Source of the DNA: Schistosoma haematobium
Taxonomy: Eukaryota > Platyhelminthes > Trematoda > Strigeidida > Schistosomatidae
Length of the DNA: 64,000 bases
Assembly: GCF_000699445.3 (NCBI RefSeq)
Contig: NW_026137047.1
Span: 1 to 64,000 of the forward strand
Reading direction: 5' to 3'
This document shows positions 1 through 11,560 of the stretch, in pieces. Numbering within the stretch: position 1 is the first letter of the stretch; each line of letters begins with the position of its first letter. Position numbers and translations under genes: made by a program. Under the pieces are notes generated by a model. That model had not been told where the DNA came from and ran no database searches. It worked only from the letters and a program-made list of their open reading frames with translations.

Positions 1-500
1 TTATGCAATATAATCATTCAACTATATTTGAGTGTTTCAACGAAGACCTCTAATCAATATAATATGTGAACAGTTTAAATATTCTTGAATGAAAAAGATC
101 ATTTATTAAATGGTTTAAAGTTTTCAACAGTTTTCAAAATGTATAAGAACTTTTGTTTGAATTTGATCGAATAGTTTCACAGTATTCAAGCGCCAAGTCG
201 ATACGAGACATTAAATAGGAAGAATGTATTTATAAAATCTCAATAAATAAATTTGAAGTAAATCTAATGTTTCAGCTGACAATCTTTGAAAAAGCTTGAA
301 GCAGATTGCCAAGCAAAACGTTGAATTTACTTCAAATTCATTTGCTAATATTTTACAGAGATATTTTTCTTCCTTTAGTTTTTAAATTATTTCTGATTAG
401 TTTCATACTAGTGAAATAAAATTTTTGTAGAATAATTTAACATTACTAATAAGTTCATAATTCACCTTTGTTATTGTAACAACAAACTCAATTAGAAAGA
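1..500. other. AT-rich stretch, no gene seen
   Basis: No exon with codon-like composition, splice-bounded reading frame or recognisable repeat was found here. Nothing is claimed. Confidence 0.5.
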
Positions 501-529
501 AAGTTGAACATTTTTGTAAGTAATGATGG

Positions 530-730
530 ATACTGGCTAGCAGTGGAATTTAGGACTCCCGTTTCGTCCTATTTGGGACTCTTCAGCCGGATGCACCTGA
601 ATCTCTGAGTTGATGTTCACTCTGGGACTCTAACCCAGTGCCAACGCCATCGCGTTATCCACTCATCTACTGAGTCCTGATAGCCACTTGCTTGTGCAAT
701 GGGGTGAATTTAAATTCACTTGGTATTGTT
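530..730 (-). repeat. Sm-alpha-type SINE, minus strand
   Basis: Read on the minus strand this is a tRNA-derived short retroposon. A B-box-like segment GGGTTAGAGTCCC lies at 624-636, preceded by an A-box-like stretch around 640-680. A hammerhead-like segment follows at 540-597. This order (Pol III promoter, then hammerhead, then a short tail) is the known organisation of schistosome Sm-alpha retroposons. Such elements are copied by LINE enzymes and encode no protein. The 5' end near 730 and the 3' end near 530 are approximate. Confidence 0.75.
540..597 (-). ncRNA. Hammerhead ribozyme relic in SINE
   Basis: On the minus strand the core reads CTGAAGA, then GTCC, a CAAATA loop, GGAC and GAAA. 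This fits the hammerhead consensus CUGANGA / stem II / GAA and closely resembles the schistosome satellite hammerhead. Stem I is poor, with only about two pairs next to the core, and the third pair of stem III is mismatched (ACG against AGT). The core residues are therefore kept, but self-cleavage is doubtful. Confidence 0.65.
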
Positions 731-797
731 TGACTGATCAATTGCAGTCTTGAACCTCAATGAGAAGATACGAGCCAAACAATACCAAGTGAATTTA
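711..797. repeat. 22-bp perfect inverted repeat
   Basis: Positions 711-732 and 776-797 are exact reverse complements (arm ending CACTTGGTATTGTTTG), separated by 43 bases. The arms lie between a minus-strand SINE (530-730) and a plus-strand SINE tail (838-960), so this may be the junction of a head-to-head repeat pair. Confidence 0.8.
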
Positions 798-837
798 GAA
801 AGTTGAGTGGTTTATTTGTATAACGTATTATAATTAC

Positions 838-960
838 AATAGGACGAAACGATCGTCCAGTACTTCCAGGATCTCCATGATAGTCTGGATTCAATTGACT
901 CATGATCACAACTATTGAAATTATTATAATATTCACAAAAACCCCTTCTCTTATTATAAT
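838..960 (+). repeat. 3' part of Sm-alpha-like SINE, plus strand
   Basis: The segment begins with the second half of a hammerhead core (AGGACGAAACG, then CGTC). It continues into a tail resembling the 3' tail of the copy at 58.5 kb (ATTGACTCATGAT, later ACAAAAACCCCTTCT). The first half of the hammerhead is missing, so the copy is 5'-truncated. Confidence 0.65.
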
Positions 961-1702
961 TTGCTTGTTTAAAATCAAATTTCTAATAATTTCCTTATTC
1001 TAAAATATAATTTTTTAAAATCAGAAAAAAATTCTTTCTTTTTATAGAAAAAAATACTTTGAATATTATATTCGATTGAATTTTCATATTTCACTAGTAC
1101 AAACAAGCATAAAGATAAATGTTAGTTATTTTCTAATCCATATTCTTATGTGTAACACACTTCTAATGGTTAGTAGGATTTCAAGAGACATTTTATTGAT
1201 TAATTAAATTTTATACATATTTCTGTTAATATTCAATTGATAAATGAATAACAAATGGATATTCTAACTGAGCGTACATACTCAGAACTATATATATATA
1301 CGACAGTATTGCCTTTAGAATGAATTCAATGAAAACAAGCCATTTTCTGGATATGTGTGCTACTGATGTCGACAGATATCAGTAGTATGTATCAGCAGTC
1401 GAAAACGAAATGCCTAGTGGCAGATTATTGAGAAGATTGAAGAGAAGATAACAAAAATAGAAAGTGATTGATATGAAAATGAAGAAACAATAAAGTCTGA
1501 GATCATTGATGGATATTTTGTAAATGAAATATTTACTGTATGGTTCTTAGATTTGATCAAGATATTCTGTAATTTATACGAATATTCGTCAATATTAAAA
1601 CGAATAGTTTGATAAAAAATTGGTCACCGAATATAGAAAAGTCATTATATGTGAAAATTATATTTGAAATTATCTAAGCGATTGAAATTGAAATAATTTC
1701 AT

Positions 1703-1763
1703 CGTTTCATCTAGCAAACTTGCCTACTCTGAAGAAGTCCAGGCAAGTTATCTAGACGAAACG
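1703..1763. repeat. Imperfect 22-bp inverted repeat
   Basis: Arms 1703-1724 and 1742-1763 pair at 19 of 22 positions around a 17-base loop. The right part contains CTGAAGA and, 22 bases later, GAAACG, words that also occur in hammerhead cores. No acceptable stem I can be drawn, so it is listed only as an inverted repeat. Confidence 0.6.
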
Positions 1764-4700
1764 TTGGAAATCAGTTCAAATATAATTCTCATATATAATA
1801 TTATGTAATGTTGTATCAGTAAACAAATAATTGTTCTCTGCCTGTGTTCTTGTTCACTACAATATTACATGACTTAAAGAGTGTATTCTGACGAATTATT
1901 TTTTTTTTGTTTTTAAAATCAATTTTAATGTTTAGGTGTATCGTTACGGATAAAGTAATTTATAGTTTTGTTTTATTCTTGTATTATCTAATTACCTAAA
2001 AGATGTTTTATTATTAGTGAATCATTTACATTTAATTTTGATAACGATGTTGTAGAAATTACATGAAATAAATGCAATTTTATGATGAAATTTAAGTACT
2101 GATATACATTGAACTCTTAGATAAATATGATCGTTTTGTAATTGGTAGACATTTTAATAGCAGTACAGTTAAGATGATTAAAGAATTTTCGAGAAAAATT
2201 TTTGGCTTTAGATCTTGATCAGGCAACAGTTTCTTTGTAATGAGAGGTTACCAGCACTTATGGTTATTTGTGGTTTCCTAATCGGTAAGGGAAATATCAT
2301 ATAATTCCAATTCGCCCTTAATGAATACTCAGAAACTGTATAAATCCTGATATAGTTATAATCAAGTGGCAGTAAAATAAGCTTACTCCTATCGGAAATT
2401 CAAGGGATTCTTAGTTCTAATCTACTAAAGTTAGAAAATTTGTGGATTATGCTTATATTTCAGACTGTTTTCATGTAAGCTAAAGTACTGATAATTTTTT
2501 GCAATTTTATGATTCTTTTTAGTAATGCATATTAGCTGAAAAACAAGTCATCTCATTGTAAAATCTAGAAAGTTGTCTTGTAGAAGTCTTGTTTCATGTG
2601 TATTTTTACCTTTGATAAGACCCTAGAAATGGTTTATTTGTTTCCCAGGCAACTTTTGATTGATTAATTTTCTACTTGTTTGGAATTACTTATTGGTTTG
2701 TTGGTTTAACTGTAGTTTTCAAAATGATATGAACTGCAGTGTACATTACTCTAATCTCATATTTTCCCTCCTTATTTATCACTATTTGATAAACAGTAGA
2801 TCATTGATGTCGGAGCACTTAAGTATTATGAAAATATTACAGACTAATATGCCACTGGAGTCAGATCGTTTTATTCAATCTGTAAACGAAATAGAAATGT
2901 AAATATTTACTTGAGAATTTCAACTTAACAAAATATTATATCCTGTCGATGATAATATTCGTTTTTATATATTAGTTTATTGAAAAGAACTGTGGAATAC
3001 TTCCAATTCATGATGATGATGTTGATGATGATGATGATGATGATGAGAGAAATAGTTCAAATATGAAACTGTCAAGTTTGAAAAAAAAAGATCAGTATAA
3101 ATTGGAATTCACTAATGATTAATTGGTTGCTTTGAATGATTAAACTTTATTGTTACTGTAACATCAGTGATCAACTAAAATGTTATTCGTTTTCGACAAG
3201 TTCCTAAATGTTATTTTTATGTATTTTGAAGGTAGCAACATTGTCTAGTTCTTGACAACTTCAAAATAGAATAAATTATTTGATGTTGCTTAGATTTTAG
3301 TGTAAGAAATAGTATTCAGTCTAATAAAGTAATGAAAATATTAACCAATCCAAGTTATTTATTTATTTATAAATGTTTTGTATAGATTCTCAGACGAACT
3401 TCTTGAAACAGTGTTTTCATTTAGAAATAACAATGGTTATAGACTGAATAAGAAATAAAATAAGATCTAACGTTTCCATATATGATGATAAGATTTCATT
3501 CGTTCTATTTCCCTAATGAAATCCACAGTGCTAATCTAGGAATTCATCCACAAATTAAAAGACACTTTACATAAAATGAATATATATGTCACATTGACTA
3601 TTTGTATAAATTTTGCCAATTCAATACATCATGATATCGTACTTTTGTTGAATAACCTTACGTCTATTCAACTGCTTCAATTTATCCATAAAAATAATGT
3701 ATATCTCAACCTTTTGAGTGTCATTTGTGTATTTGCCAGTGATATGTTTGTATTGAAAATGATTTTAAGTGATTTTACATCTAGCCGAACAGTCACATAT
3801 TTATATTAGTTCATAAACTAATGGGAACTAGTAATAATTGAAAAGATAATACCTTCACACATATAACTACTCACAAATGTCCATATTTTCTAACTATTTA
3901 TGTTTTATGACGTGTATCAGATAAGTGATTTCTTCTATTGAATTTACAGAACTTTTCGACAGTTGCAATTTCTGAGGCCAATTAAATTTGGAGTGTAAGT
4001 GGTTGACCATTGATGATACTAAGCGATAATTATAATTTAGAGACAACTGATTAAAATCAGAATACATTACGTACTGGATTTTCATTCAAAAACCAAATAG
4101 CATTGATATCTTCATAAGACCAATTGATCCTAGGTTTGGTTTCTTGTGGGTCACAAGATTCCCCAAGGCTCATGGCTAATATCAGTTATTCCTAAAGGAA
4201 TATGTTGTTAAGATAATCCATTTTAATGAAAACAATTTCTAAATGTTTGTATTTTAACAAGTAAGATTTTATTAACATTCTTTTATTTAAACTAAAAACT
4301 TACTATTCAATTGTGTAACTAACAGGATTTTGCTCATTTTTAATTACTGAGAAATTGAATTCATTAGTTCAGTGCATTCGTGGTAACATTTAATTCTGTT
4401 TTAATTAAAATAACATAAATACTAAATCCTAAATTATAAAACAGATGACCAAGGAATAACTTTCCCATAGTTGTTGAATTAAAATATTAATTCCAATCAT
4501 TTTCATTAAACCTCAGGGATGATATGATAGATAATCTGGTTGAACATCACTTCTTAATTTATAAAGATGAAAAAGAAAATCAGTTATCAACCAGAGAATT
4601 CTCCCAAATTAAGGATGTGATTTGAAATGAATTATCAGGTAATAATCTTCAAGAAACTTGTATATGAGATTCAAGTCCTACATCTTAGTTTTTTAATTTC

Positions 4701-4771
4701 TTTAATCTTCGTTGAAAATGTTGGCACAAAATGAAAATATTAGTTTAGGGTTGTGGAGATCGCTGAGTTTA
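1764..4771. other. AT-rich intergenic DNA with ATG/GAT microsatellite
   Basis: No convincing exon was seen. A trinucleotide tract (ATG/GAT, one interruption) runs from about 3010 to 3046. The short open frames here are low-complexity AT-rich noise. Confidence 0.5.
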
Positions 4772-5039
4772 GATTGAGATCATGAATGGATCAATGCTAG
4801 TCCACCAGTGAGAACCTGGAGGCACTGGACGACTATTTCGTCCCAGTATAGGATTCCTCGGCAGTGAGCATCCACGAGGTTAAACGTTTGCACCCGAAAC
4901 CGAAGGTTCCGGGTCCAAATCCCTCATACGGGATCATGGAGGCGCAGTACTGAGGAGTTCTATACTAGGACTAAATGGTCGTTCAATGCTTTCAGGTCTT
5001 CAGTGGTGATATAACATTGATCCATTCATGATTTCAATC
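4772..5039. repeat. Head-to-head pair of SINE 3' halves (palindrome)
   Basis: The first ~105 bases (4772-4876, minus orientation) and the last ~105 (4935-5039, plus orientation) are diverged reverse complements. Each carries a hammerhead-like block and the tail word ATGAATGGATCAATG or its complement. A B-box-like GGGTCCAAATCCC sits between them at 4911-4923. Both hammerheads have lost a core residue: left CTGAGGA became CCGAGGA, right GAAA became TAAA. The unit lies about 100 bases upstream of the dispanin-like gene's start. Confidence 0.7.
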
Positions 5040-5141
5040 AAAATGAAAATAAAAAATTACAAAATCCTTTACTATGTTTTTCTTTTCATAGTTTAAGATG
5101 ATACATAACATCACATCAAGTTGAAATTAACTCGGTCATTA

Positions 5142-6200
5142 ATGGATTTTGAAACCAAACCAAATATGAATGAGAACCAGCAGCCTCAATCGGTACAATC
5201 ATCATCGTCACCGAATGTAGATAATTCATCCTTAGACCATCCAAACTCTCACCCAACTGTAAATCACGTTATTCATGAAGAAAATGGGAATGATGATGAA
5301 GGGAGATATACTCATGATGAAATTCATCTAAATAATCATCACAATCATGGTAATCCGTTGACCGCTGGTAGTAAAGTTTGTGGAGCTGCATTTAATACCA
5401 TGCCAATTTATGATCCACAAGGCAGCTTGGTTGGTCTACAAGCATCAACAGATAGAAATTTGTTGGAAGATTTCGATAACGAAGGAAGAAATGAACCTCT
5501 TGGGTATAGTACATATTTAGAATCTGGTTTTCACCATCATCATCTTCATAATCAGTATAATTTGGCTCTTCAACAAAATACAAATATGGCTCCAGGTGAA
5601 TATAATTTACCATATGGAGCATATGCTTTTAAATCTCAAAATCGTCATTTGTTTACACCGCTACCATGTCAACAGCAACAACAACAACAATATCACCAAC
5701 CAAATTATTCTTTTCTCCATAACTATCAACAAGCACAATACCAGCAACCACAGAATCATCAACAAACCCATTACGTTCACCAGTATCAACCTCAAGCAGC
5801 TAAGACACTTCTAGTTAGGTCTGCTTCAGGCATCATTGGCATAGATCAAAATAACCATAATAATCCTGATGCGTTTAGACCATTATCTAATGAAACATTT
5901 GACAAATGTCCTATAGTTTGTAGTCTATTCGCCATATTGTGTTGTCCAATTACCTTATGGTGTTCATTACCAGCGTTAGTTTATTCGCTATGTGCCTATA
6001 GTGATTATCGTGCCTCAGATATTATTCAGTATAGACGTAAGAGTGACATCTCAAGACATTTAGTGATTACAGCATGTATAGTTGGTTTATTATTATGTAT
6101 AACATGGGCAATTTTAACATTCTTTTACTATGAATTAATGTTATCAGTATTTAATGATATTATACGTGTAATTTCTCAGAGAATACGATCCGGTATATAA
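5142..6200 (+). CDS. CD225/dispanin-like two-pass membrane protein
   Basis: The frame gives 352 residues from the ATG at 5142 to TAA at 6198-6200. An in-frame stop at 5106-5108 with no intervening ATG supports this start. A 3' splice-like site (TTTTCTTTTCATAG, ending 5091) suggests a 5' UTR intron, and an 8-codon upstream frame occupies 5098-5124. Residues 1-255 are hydrophilic, rich in Asn, His and Gln, with a run of seven Gln at 177-183. The last ~97 residues hold two hydrophobic segments, about 258-285 (CCPITLWCSLPALVYSLCAY) and 306-330, joined by a basic loop. Paired cysteines before the first loop and the A-L-V-Y-S motif fit the CD225/dispanin family (IFITM, PRRT, SynDIG), whose members sit in cell or endosomal membranes. 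The exact subfamily is uncertain. AATAAA lies at 6367-6372. Confidence 0.75.
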   Translation: MDFETKPNMNENQQPQSVQSSSSPNVDNSSLDHPNSHPTVNHVIHEENGNDDEGRYTHDEIHLNNHHNHGNPLTAGSKVCGAAFNTMPIYDPQGSLVGLQASTDRNLLEDFDNEGRNEPLGYSTYLESGFHHHHLHNQYNLALQQNTNMAPGEYNLPYGAYAFKSQNRHLFTPLPCQQQQQQQYHQPNYSFLHNYQQAQYQQPQNHQQTHYVHQYQPQAAKTLLVRSASGIIGIDQNNHNNPDAFRPLSNETFDKCPIVCSLFAILCCPITLWCSLPALVYSLCAYSDYRASDIIQYRRKSDISRHLVITACIVGLLLCITWAILTFFYYELMLSVFNDIIRVISQRIRSGI

Positions 6201-6715
6201 AAGTATGTCAATTTAAGAAATCATAAAATAATGCAAATATTTCTCATGCTCTTTTGTTTTTCGTTTAATTTAATTCATATTTACTAAACTTTTTCAGTTT
6301 CCAAGTCGCATGAAAGTAAGCTATTGTATTTCATGAAAATGTTAGTTTCCGAATATAATGATTTTAAATAAAAAATTCAAGAAAATGAATGGTCATATTT
6401 ACTAAAGGCATTTCATATGTTTTTATGTATTGATATAGTGAATTACGTATTTAGTCTGCAATTTAGCGCGTAACAGTTTTTCGGAAAGACGTTACAATCG
6501 AAATGAGCTGGAGCGTCACCTAAAACAGAGCATTCTTCTAATTTGTCTTCCGACTGTTGAATAGCTCACTAACTTGTCTTCAAGCCGAAGTTCACAGTCA
6601 CTGAACAAGTTTACTCGACTTTCCATCGCCTATGAAATGAAGCTATAGTTTGTGAAGCATCCATGATGCTCTGAAACGCTATTTATGTCTAATACAATAG
6701 AAGTGAAGTTACTGT
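6201..6715. other. 3' flank of dispanin-like gene
   Basis: It contains the probable polyadenylation signal at 6367-6372. No coding or repeat feature was recognised in the remaining sequence up to 6715. Confidence 0.5.
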
Positions 6716-7682
6716 CCCAAGCTGCCAACTTTGGGGAAAATTGGTCCATTTTGGGGAAATCCCCTAAGTGAGCTGATGTTATTGGGAATACAACTGACTA
6801 CTGAATTTTAGTAAGTAGTATAAAACAATATACAAAAGAACAAATAATTTACGGTTACGTCTGATAAAGCCTGCGAAGCCAGGTGAAAGGGAAACGGACA
6901 AGATAAAAGTGATATCACTTTGGGGAAGCTTTCCCAAGCCTTTGGGTTTTCCTGGAAAACTGTTTTAACGCAAAAGCTTTACGAAAACCTATCGACATCA
7001 CGGAAGACCTAGGGAGAATGCTTACGTACATTTATTACTGGGATGTTTTACTACTTTTCGTTAATCGCGCATTGCCAAATAAACTTAATGTTAACCGATT
7101 TGTCGCTATTTTTAAAAGACTGATTTATGACGTATATAAATGTTTATTACAGTTAATAAATTTACAAATAATCCATGTGTACAAAGTTTTTCATTCCGTT
7201 GTAGAACTGTCATTGACAATATTCTGAAAAATAAAAAAATCATTTTTAGTGTATAATAACGTGTTAAGATATGTGAAAGGTCGATGTACCAGCAGTATGA
7301 CAATGTTCTTAATAATGCGAACAAAGAACTTACAGTTACGTCTGATAAAGCCTACGAAGCCAGCTGAAAAGGAAACGGACAAGACAAAAGTTGTATCACT
7401 TTAAGTATTGATCACAAAGTAATAAACCCTAACAGTAATTAAAGTACAGTGATAATATTGATAAATACAATGATAATTATCATCCTGCCAGGTTTGTGGA
7501 AATCCCCAAAGTGAACTACAGTTATTGCGAATACAGCTGACCACTGAATTTTAATAAATAGTCTAAAACAATACAGGAAAGAGTAGAAAGGGAACGAGTA
7601 GGAACAATGGAGGACAAACTGAACATATGTATTATAACAAAAATTTTAAGTGGTTTTAGCTCCCCAAAGCTGGCAGCTTGGG
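6716..7682. mobile_element. Non-autonomous TRC/CACTA-like DNA element
   Basis: The left end CCCAAGCTGCCAACTTTGGG and the right end, as its reverse complement CCCAAGCTGCCAGCTTTGGG, are inverted repeats with one mismatch. Both ends begin CCC, the terminal signature reported for schistosome TRC (transposons related to CACTA). TTTGGGG/CCCCAAA words recur near the ends. Internally, a block with GTCTGATAAAGCCT occurs twice (about 6855-6925 and 7335-7402), and the left-end region recurs at about 7484-7590, so the element has been internally rearranged. No coding capacity was seen, and the flanks do not show a clear target duplication. Confidence 0.6.
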
Positions 7683-7769
7683 GCACGTCATGAGTAATCA
7701 AGACTGAAATAAACTAAATTACTGTTGAGTATCACTGTTCTTAGTTTTAGACTAGTGAGGAGTAGTGAG

Positions 7770-8260
7770 CATTAAGTGGCCCTATATGTGACTCCTGGTA
7801 GATTGTTTCTGCTTGTTATCGAAGTATACATATTGCCAATCCTCGTATATAATCATCCACTTAAATCGAGTTGGTGAACAACGGAATTAAATTAGTCAAA
7901 TCGAAAATGTATTACGAATACGTATATTTCGTACAATCATTGATCCAAACAAACGATCGAACAAATTAAACAGATCGAAGAAGTCATGCAAGTCAACTAG
8001 ATTTAGCCAAACCTGAATCGATATATGTATTCAGACAAAAATAAGGTACAGACATGTAATGAGTAGGATAAGAAATGCACACACATACTCTTACATAAAA
8101 GCATTTACGGTTGACGAGTGAATAAGTGACAAGATATAAATGTAGCTTGAGTAGAATCAATAGATTGATCTGTCCAGATGTTAGAATGACTTATGTAGGT
8201 TTGAAATGGCACCAGCCACTACAAGTAATCTTTACAAAAGGTCTTGAAAGTAGAATGAAA
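7770..8260. repeat. Dispersed repeat, copy 1 (pair with 12380)
   Basis: This segment aligns, by eye at roughly 70%, with 12380-12830 in the same orientation. Shared words include AACGGAATTAAAT and AAAAATAAG followed by TACAGACATGT. The copies are about 4.6 kb apart. They could be old LTRs or two copies of an interspersed repeat; no gag or pol reading frame was seen between them. Confidence 0.5.
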
Positions 8261-10732
8261 CATCGTCAAATACCACTCAACTTACTATTATATTTTCACT
8301 AATATTCATTTGAGATAAAATTAACTTTGAATTCAAGTCTATCACGTTGAATAGAAAACAAATCTTCTCGAAAACTACTTAACAGTCTTGAATCGAAATA
8401 ATGTGAGGGTCCAGGAAAGATGTCACAGTTATTCGGAACGCAGGCCATTGAAGTATGATGAATATCATTTTTGTCATCTAGTTTAACATTCAAAATCCAA
8501 ATAGGTACACATCTACTTGATGACTATAAGCAGTTAGAAATTTCTATAAATCAAGGCAGGATAAACTTTCGAAGGAACATCTTACTCATCTACCTCTGGA
8601 TTGAAATTTATAAAATGTTAAGAGACCCGTATACACCAGAGAGTAAATAATGGATGGAAAGTTTTATCAAAGGTTGTCATTAGGTCAGCAACCAGGGTGA
8701 AACATATGCAAATACATATACCACTTTATTTTGAGCCTGTTAATCGATGGCGAGAAAGCCACAGTGGCAGGGGTGCGGATCAGCTAAGAGGAATTTAGTG
8801 GTTACTTCTTAGGCATACGGCTCAGATAACAACATATCGCATACACACTCTGGTAGTCACACATTTTTATGAAGCTTGGTCAACCACTGAGCGCATAGTG
8901 GTTTCCTTGTGGTTGATAATTAACACACTGAATGATCATAGCACAATTGACCTGTACGATTCCAGCGCGACAAAATTTCATCGCACGCATGCTTTATCAA
9001 ACACTGCACAACCGACCTTTTTTGTCATTATCAGTAATGACAATATTACGTATAATGCTCACCATATACTTAACTTACCATAATTATAACCTCTCTAGTA
9101 AGGAACAACTGGTTCACAAAAACTCATCGTAATACACAGAGTAAAAACAGTAAATTAATGAAAACATTATCAATAAACGATTAATTTGAGAAAAAGAGCC
9201 AACAAAAGGAATCATATCTCCAGTGGTCGTAAGTTACATGTAAGGTATGTCAGTTAACTGGCTAAATCAATTGCTATTCCGGCAGTAAAAATGGAGGAAG
9301 GGTCTATTTTGAAATTGAAATGTTACGTTTACCAGAAATTAGCTATTATCTTAACCGTTTCTGCTACGTAGTTGAATGATCAACACCATTCGATCCGAAA
9401 CAAGATTACGGCAGGTGTACGACACTGACATTATGGAGTTAATGGTTGTTCATTGTGGTCAACTACTGGCACAATTTCGGGGTAAGTAAGCAGTAGATGA
9501 AGAAATACTCATTACTATGCTATAGGGTCAGCCAAGTCATCCGACCGGTTGGTCACTGAATGTCGAACAGTTCACTGGTCCTCGTCAAAATAAAAAATAA
9601 TCAACGTGTGGACTGGTCCATGCCGGAGAGGTCACACTCCGTTCATTGTGCTTACTCTTAATGATGTATTATGTAATAACGTCGTTTGTGTCGTACGGTC
9701 ATCAAAGCAACCATAGTACCTAAATACTAAGAAAGGGTGGTCCATTTTAGATTTAAACTGTGAGGTGTGATTTCGACGTTAGCTGGTTGGTCACACCACC
9801 CACTTCTAGCTCGATTAGGCATCCAATCGTTCGACATAGATCATCTACACTGATGATCTTCGATACAATGTCAGTCCTTAAGATGAAATGGATTTATGAG
9901 GCCATTTATTCAAGAGTCCTGACAAATAAGCCGAATATTATGATCATCAAGCGGCCTGCTTGAGTATCCTGACTATCTGTTTCTACAATCTAAATGTTTT
10001 AACAAATTATGTCTTGTATTTTGTTTTAACCTATCATTATGTCTATGATCGCATAACTTATTCAAGTGCGTTTACGACCCATTGCTTTGCAAGATACAAA
10101 AAAGTACAACCGGAGACATCGTATGACTGGCAGTACACATTGAAAAGAATGAACACTAATCAGATTCCGACTGCTGCCGATCACCAGTTTGTAAGGTGGA
10201 CTATCTTCAACAGTTACCGAGTCTAAGCAAATATAGCAACTGTAATTTAGCCACAATTCAAGAATCCTGGTTAACTGATTTACAGGACGATTGCTTAGTA
10301 TCACTACGCGATTTTAATATCTATAGTCAGGATCGACCAAGCAAGAGAAGGAGGTGTGACGGCAGTACAGCCACGTTTGTAAACGTGAACTGGTGTTGAT
10401 CTACTTTTGAGTGTTTCAAGTTTTCAAATGACTTTATCGATTGGTTGACTTTAAGATGCCGTACAAAACAATTGAATAAATACGAATACGATTATGTTAC
10501 CAACATCTACATGACTTCAAGCTGCATGTCATCTGCACCATATGTTTTCTCTGATAAATTCATTGAATTTTGTGTTACTGCCTTTAATGGTCACTTTCAG
10601 TTGGATGTGGTGACTTTAATTAAAATGACTGTAATTTTCTTTGACCACTGGGTCATCAAAATGTAATAGATTCTTCCACTAGTTTGAATATCCATTTAGA
10701 CTTTGTTTTTATAAATTATGCGGAAATATATG
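8261..10732. other. No gene recognised
   Basis: Several short open frames occur but none shows a family motif, splice-supported continuity or convincing codon use. The base composition is less AT-rich than the flanking introns, consistent with old repeat sequence. Confidence 0.45.
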
Positions 10733-11411
10733 TGACCCGTGGATTATGAAGACGTCAAAATATGGGGTGAAACATGGGATATATATTGGACATCTAGGAT
10801 GCGGCTGGACGATCTAAACTTCGTAGATGATCCGGCTCTTCTATCGCACACACAAAAACAAATGCAGGAAGAGTACTAGTGTGGCAGCAGCCTCAGCAGC
10901 AGTAGGTCTTAACATACACAAAGGGAAAAGCAAGATTTTCCGATACAACACAACGTGTACCAACTAAGTCACACTTGGCGGAGAAGTCTGGGAGGATTTA
11001 ATGACCTTTATATATCTGGAGTTCAACATTGATGAACACGCTGGATATGATGCAGGTGTGGAGGCACGGATCGGCTAATCAAGAGCAGCATATTTACAAC
11101 TGAAGAACATTTACAACTCAAAACAAATGTCCACCAACACCAAGGCCAGAATTTTCGACACAAATGTCAAGGTAGTTCTACTGTATGGGGCGGAAACCCG
11201 GAGAACTACGAAAGTTATCATCCAGAAGATACAAATGTGTATTAACAGTTGTCTACGCAAAATACCTCAGATCCGTTGGCCAGACACTATCAGCAACAAC
11301 GTACTGTGAGAGAGAACAAACCAGATTCTAGTGGAGGAAGAACTCAGGAGGAAGAGCTGGAAGTGGATAGGCCACACATTGAGGAAAGCACTCAACTGCG
11401 TTACAAGGAGA
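10733..11411 (+). mobile_element. Decayed RTE-clade LINE fragment
   Basis: The plus strand encodes a broken version of the reverse transcriptase palm and C-terminus also seen in the full-length element at 29999-33216. Recognisable pieces are LDDLNFVDDPALL (active-site FADD changed to FVDD), then [25 protein letters not shown] and [10 protein letters not shown]. Stops and frameshifts interrupt the frame. Neither the endonuclease region nor the 3' terminus is present. Confidence 0.85.
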
Positions 11412-11560
11412 AGTTGAGCAGGGCGTTCCCTCTCGTGACCTGGTGCGGATGCTTGACCGAGCGCCTTTAGCTAGGTGAGTCCAATAAAACTAATGTGGTC
11501 AGCATCATATGTCGAAGACATACAAAGCTATTGATTTCGTGGATTTATTTATCACTACAG
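11412..11560 (+). repeat. ~150-bp repeat, copy 1
   Basis: This segment matches 44262-44410 in the same orientation with scattered differences. Shared words include TGGTGCGGATGC, GACCGAGCGCCTT and AGCTAGGTGAGTCCA. It directly abuts the RTE fragment. The family was not identified. Confidence 0.6.

Noticed and set aside
1714..1765. Possible third hammerhead ribozyme
   Set aside because: CTGAAGA and GAAACG are present, but no stem I can be formed and stem II has a mismatch, so it is reported only as an inverted repeat.
5392..5814. Overlapping open frames on both strands inside the dispanin-like gene
   Set aside because: They are other-frame shadows of the 5142-6200 coding region and have no motif or start context of their own.
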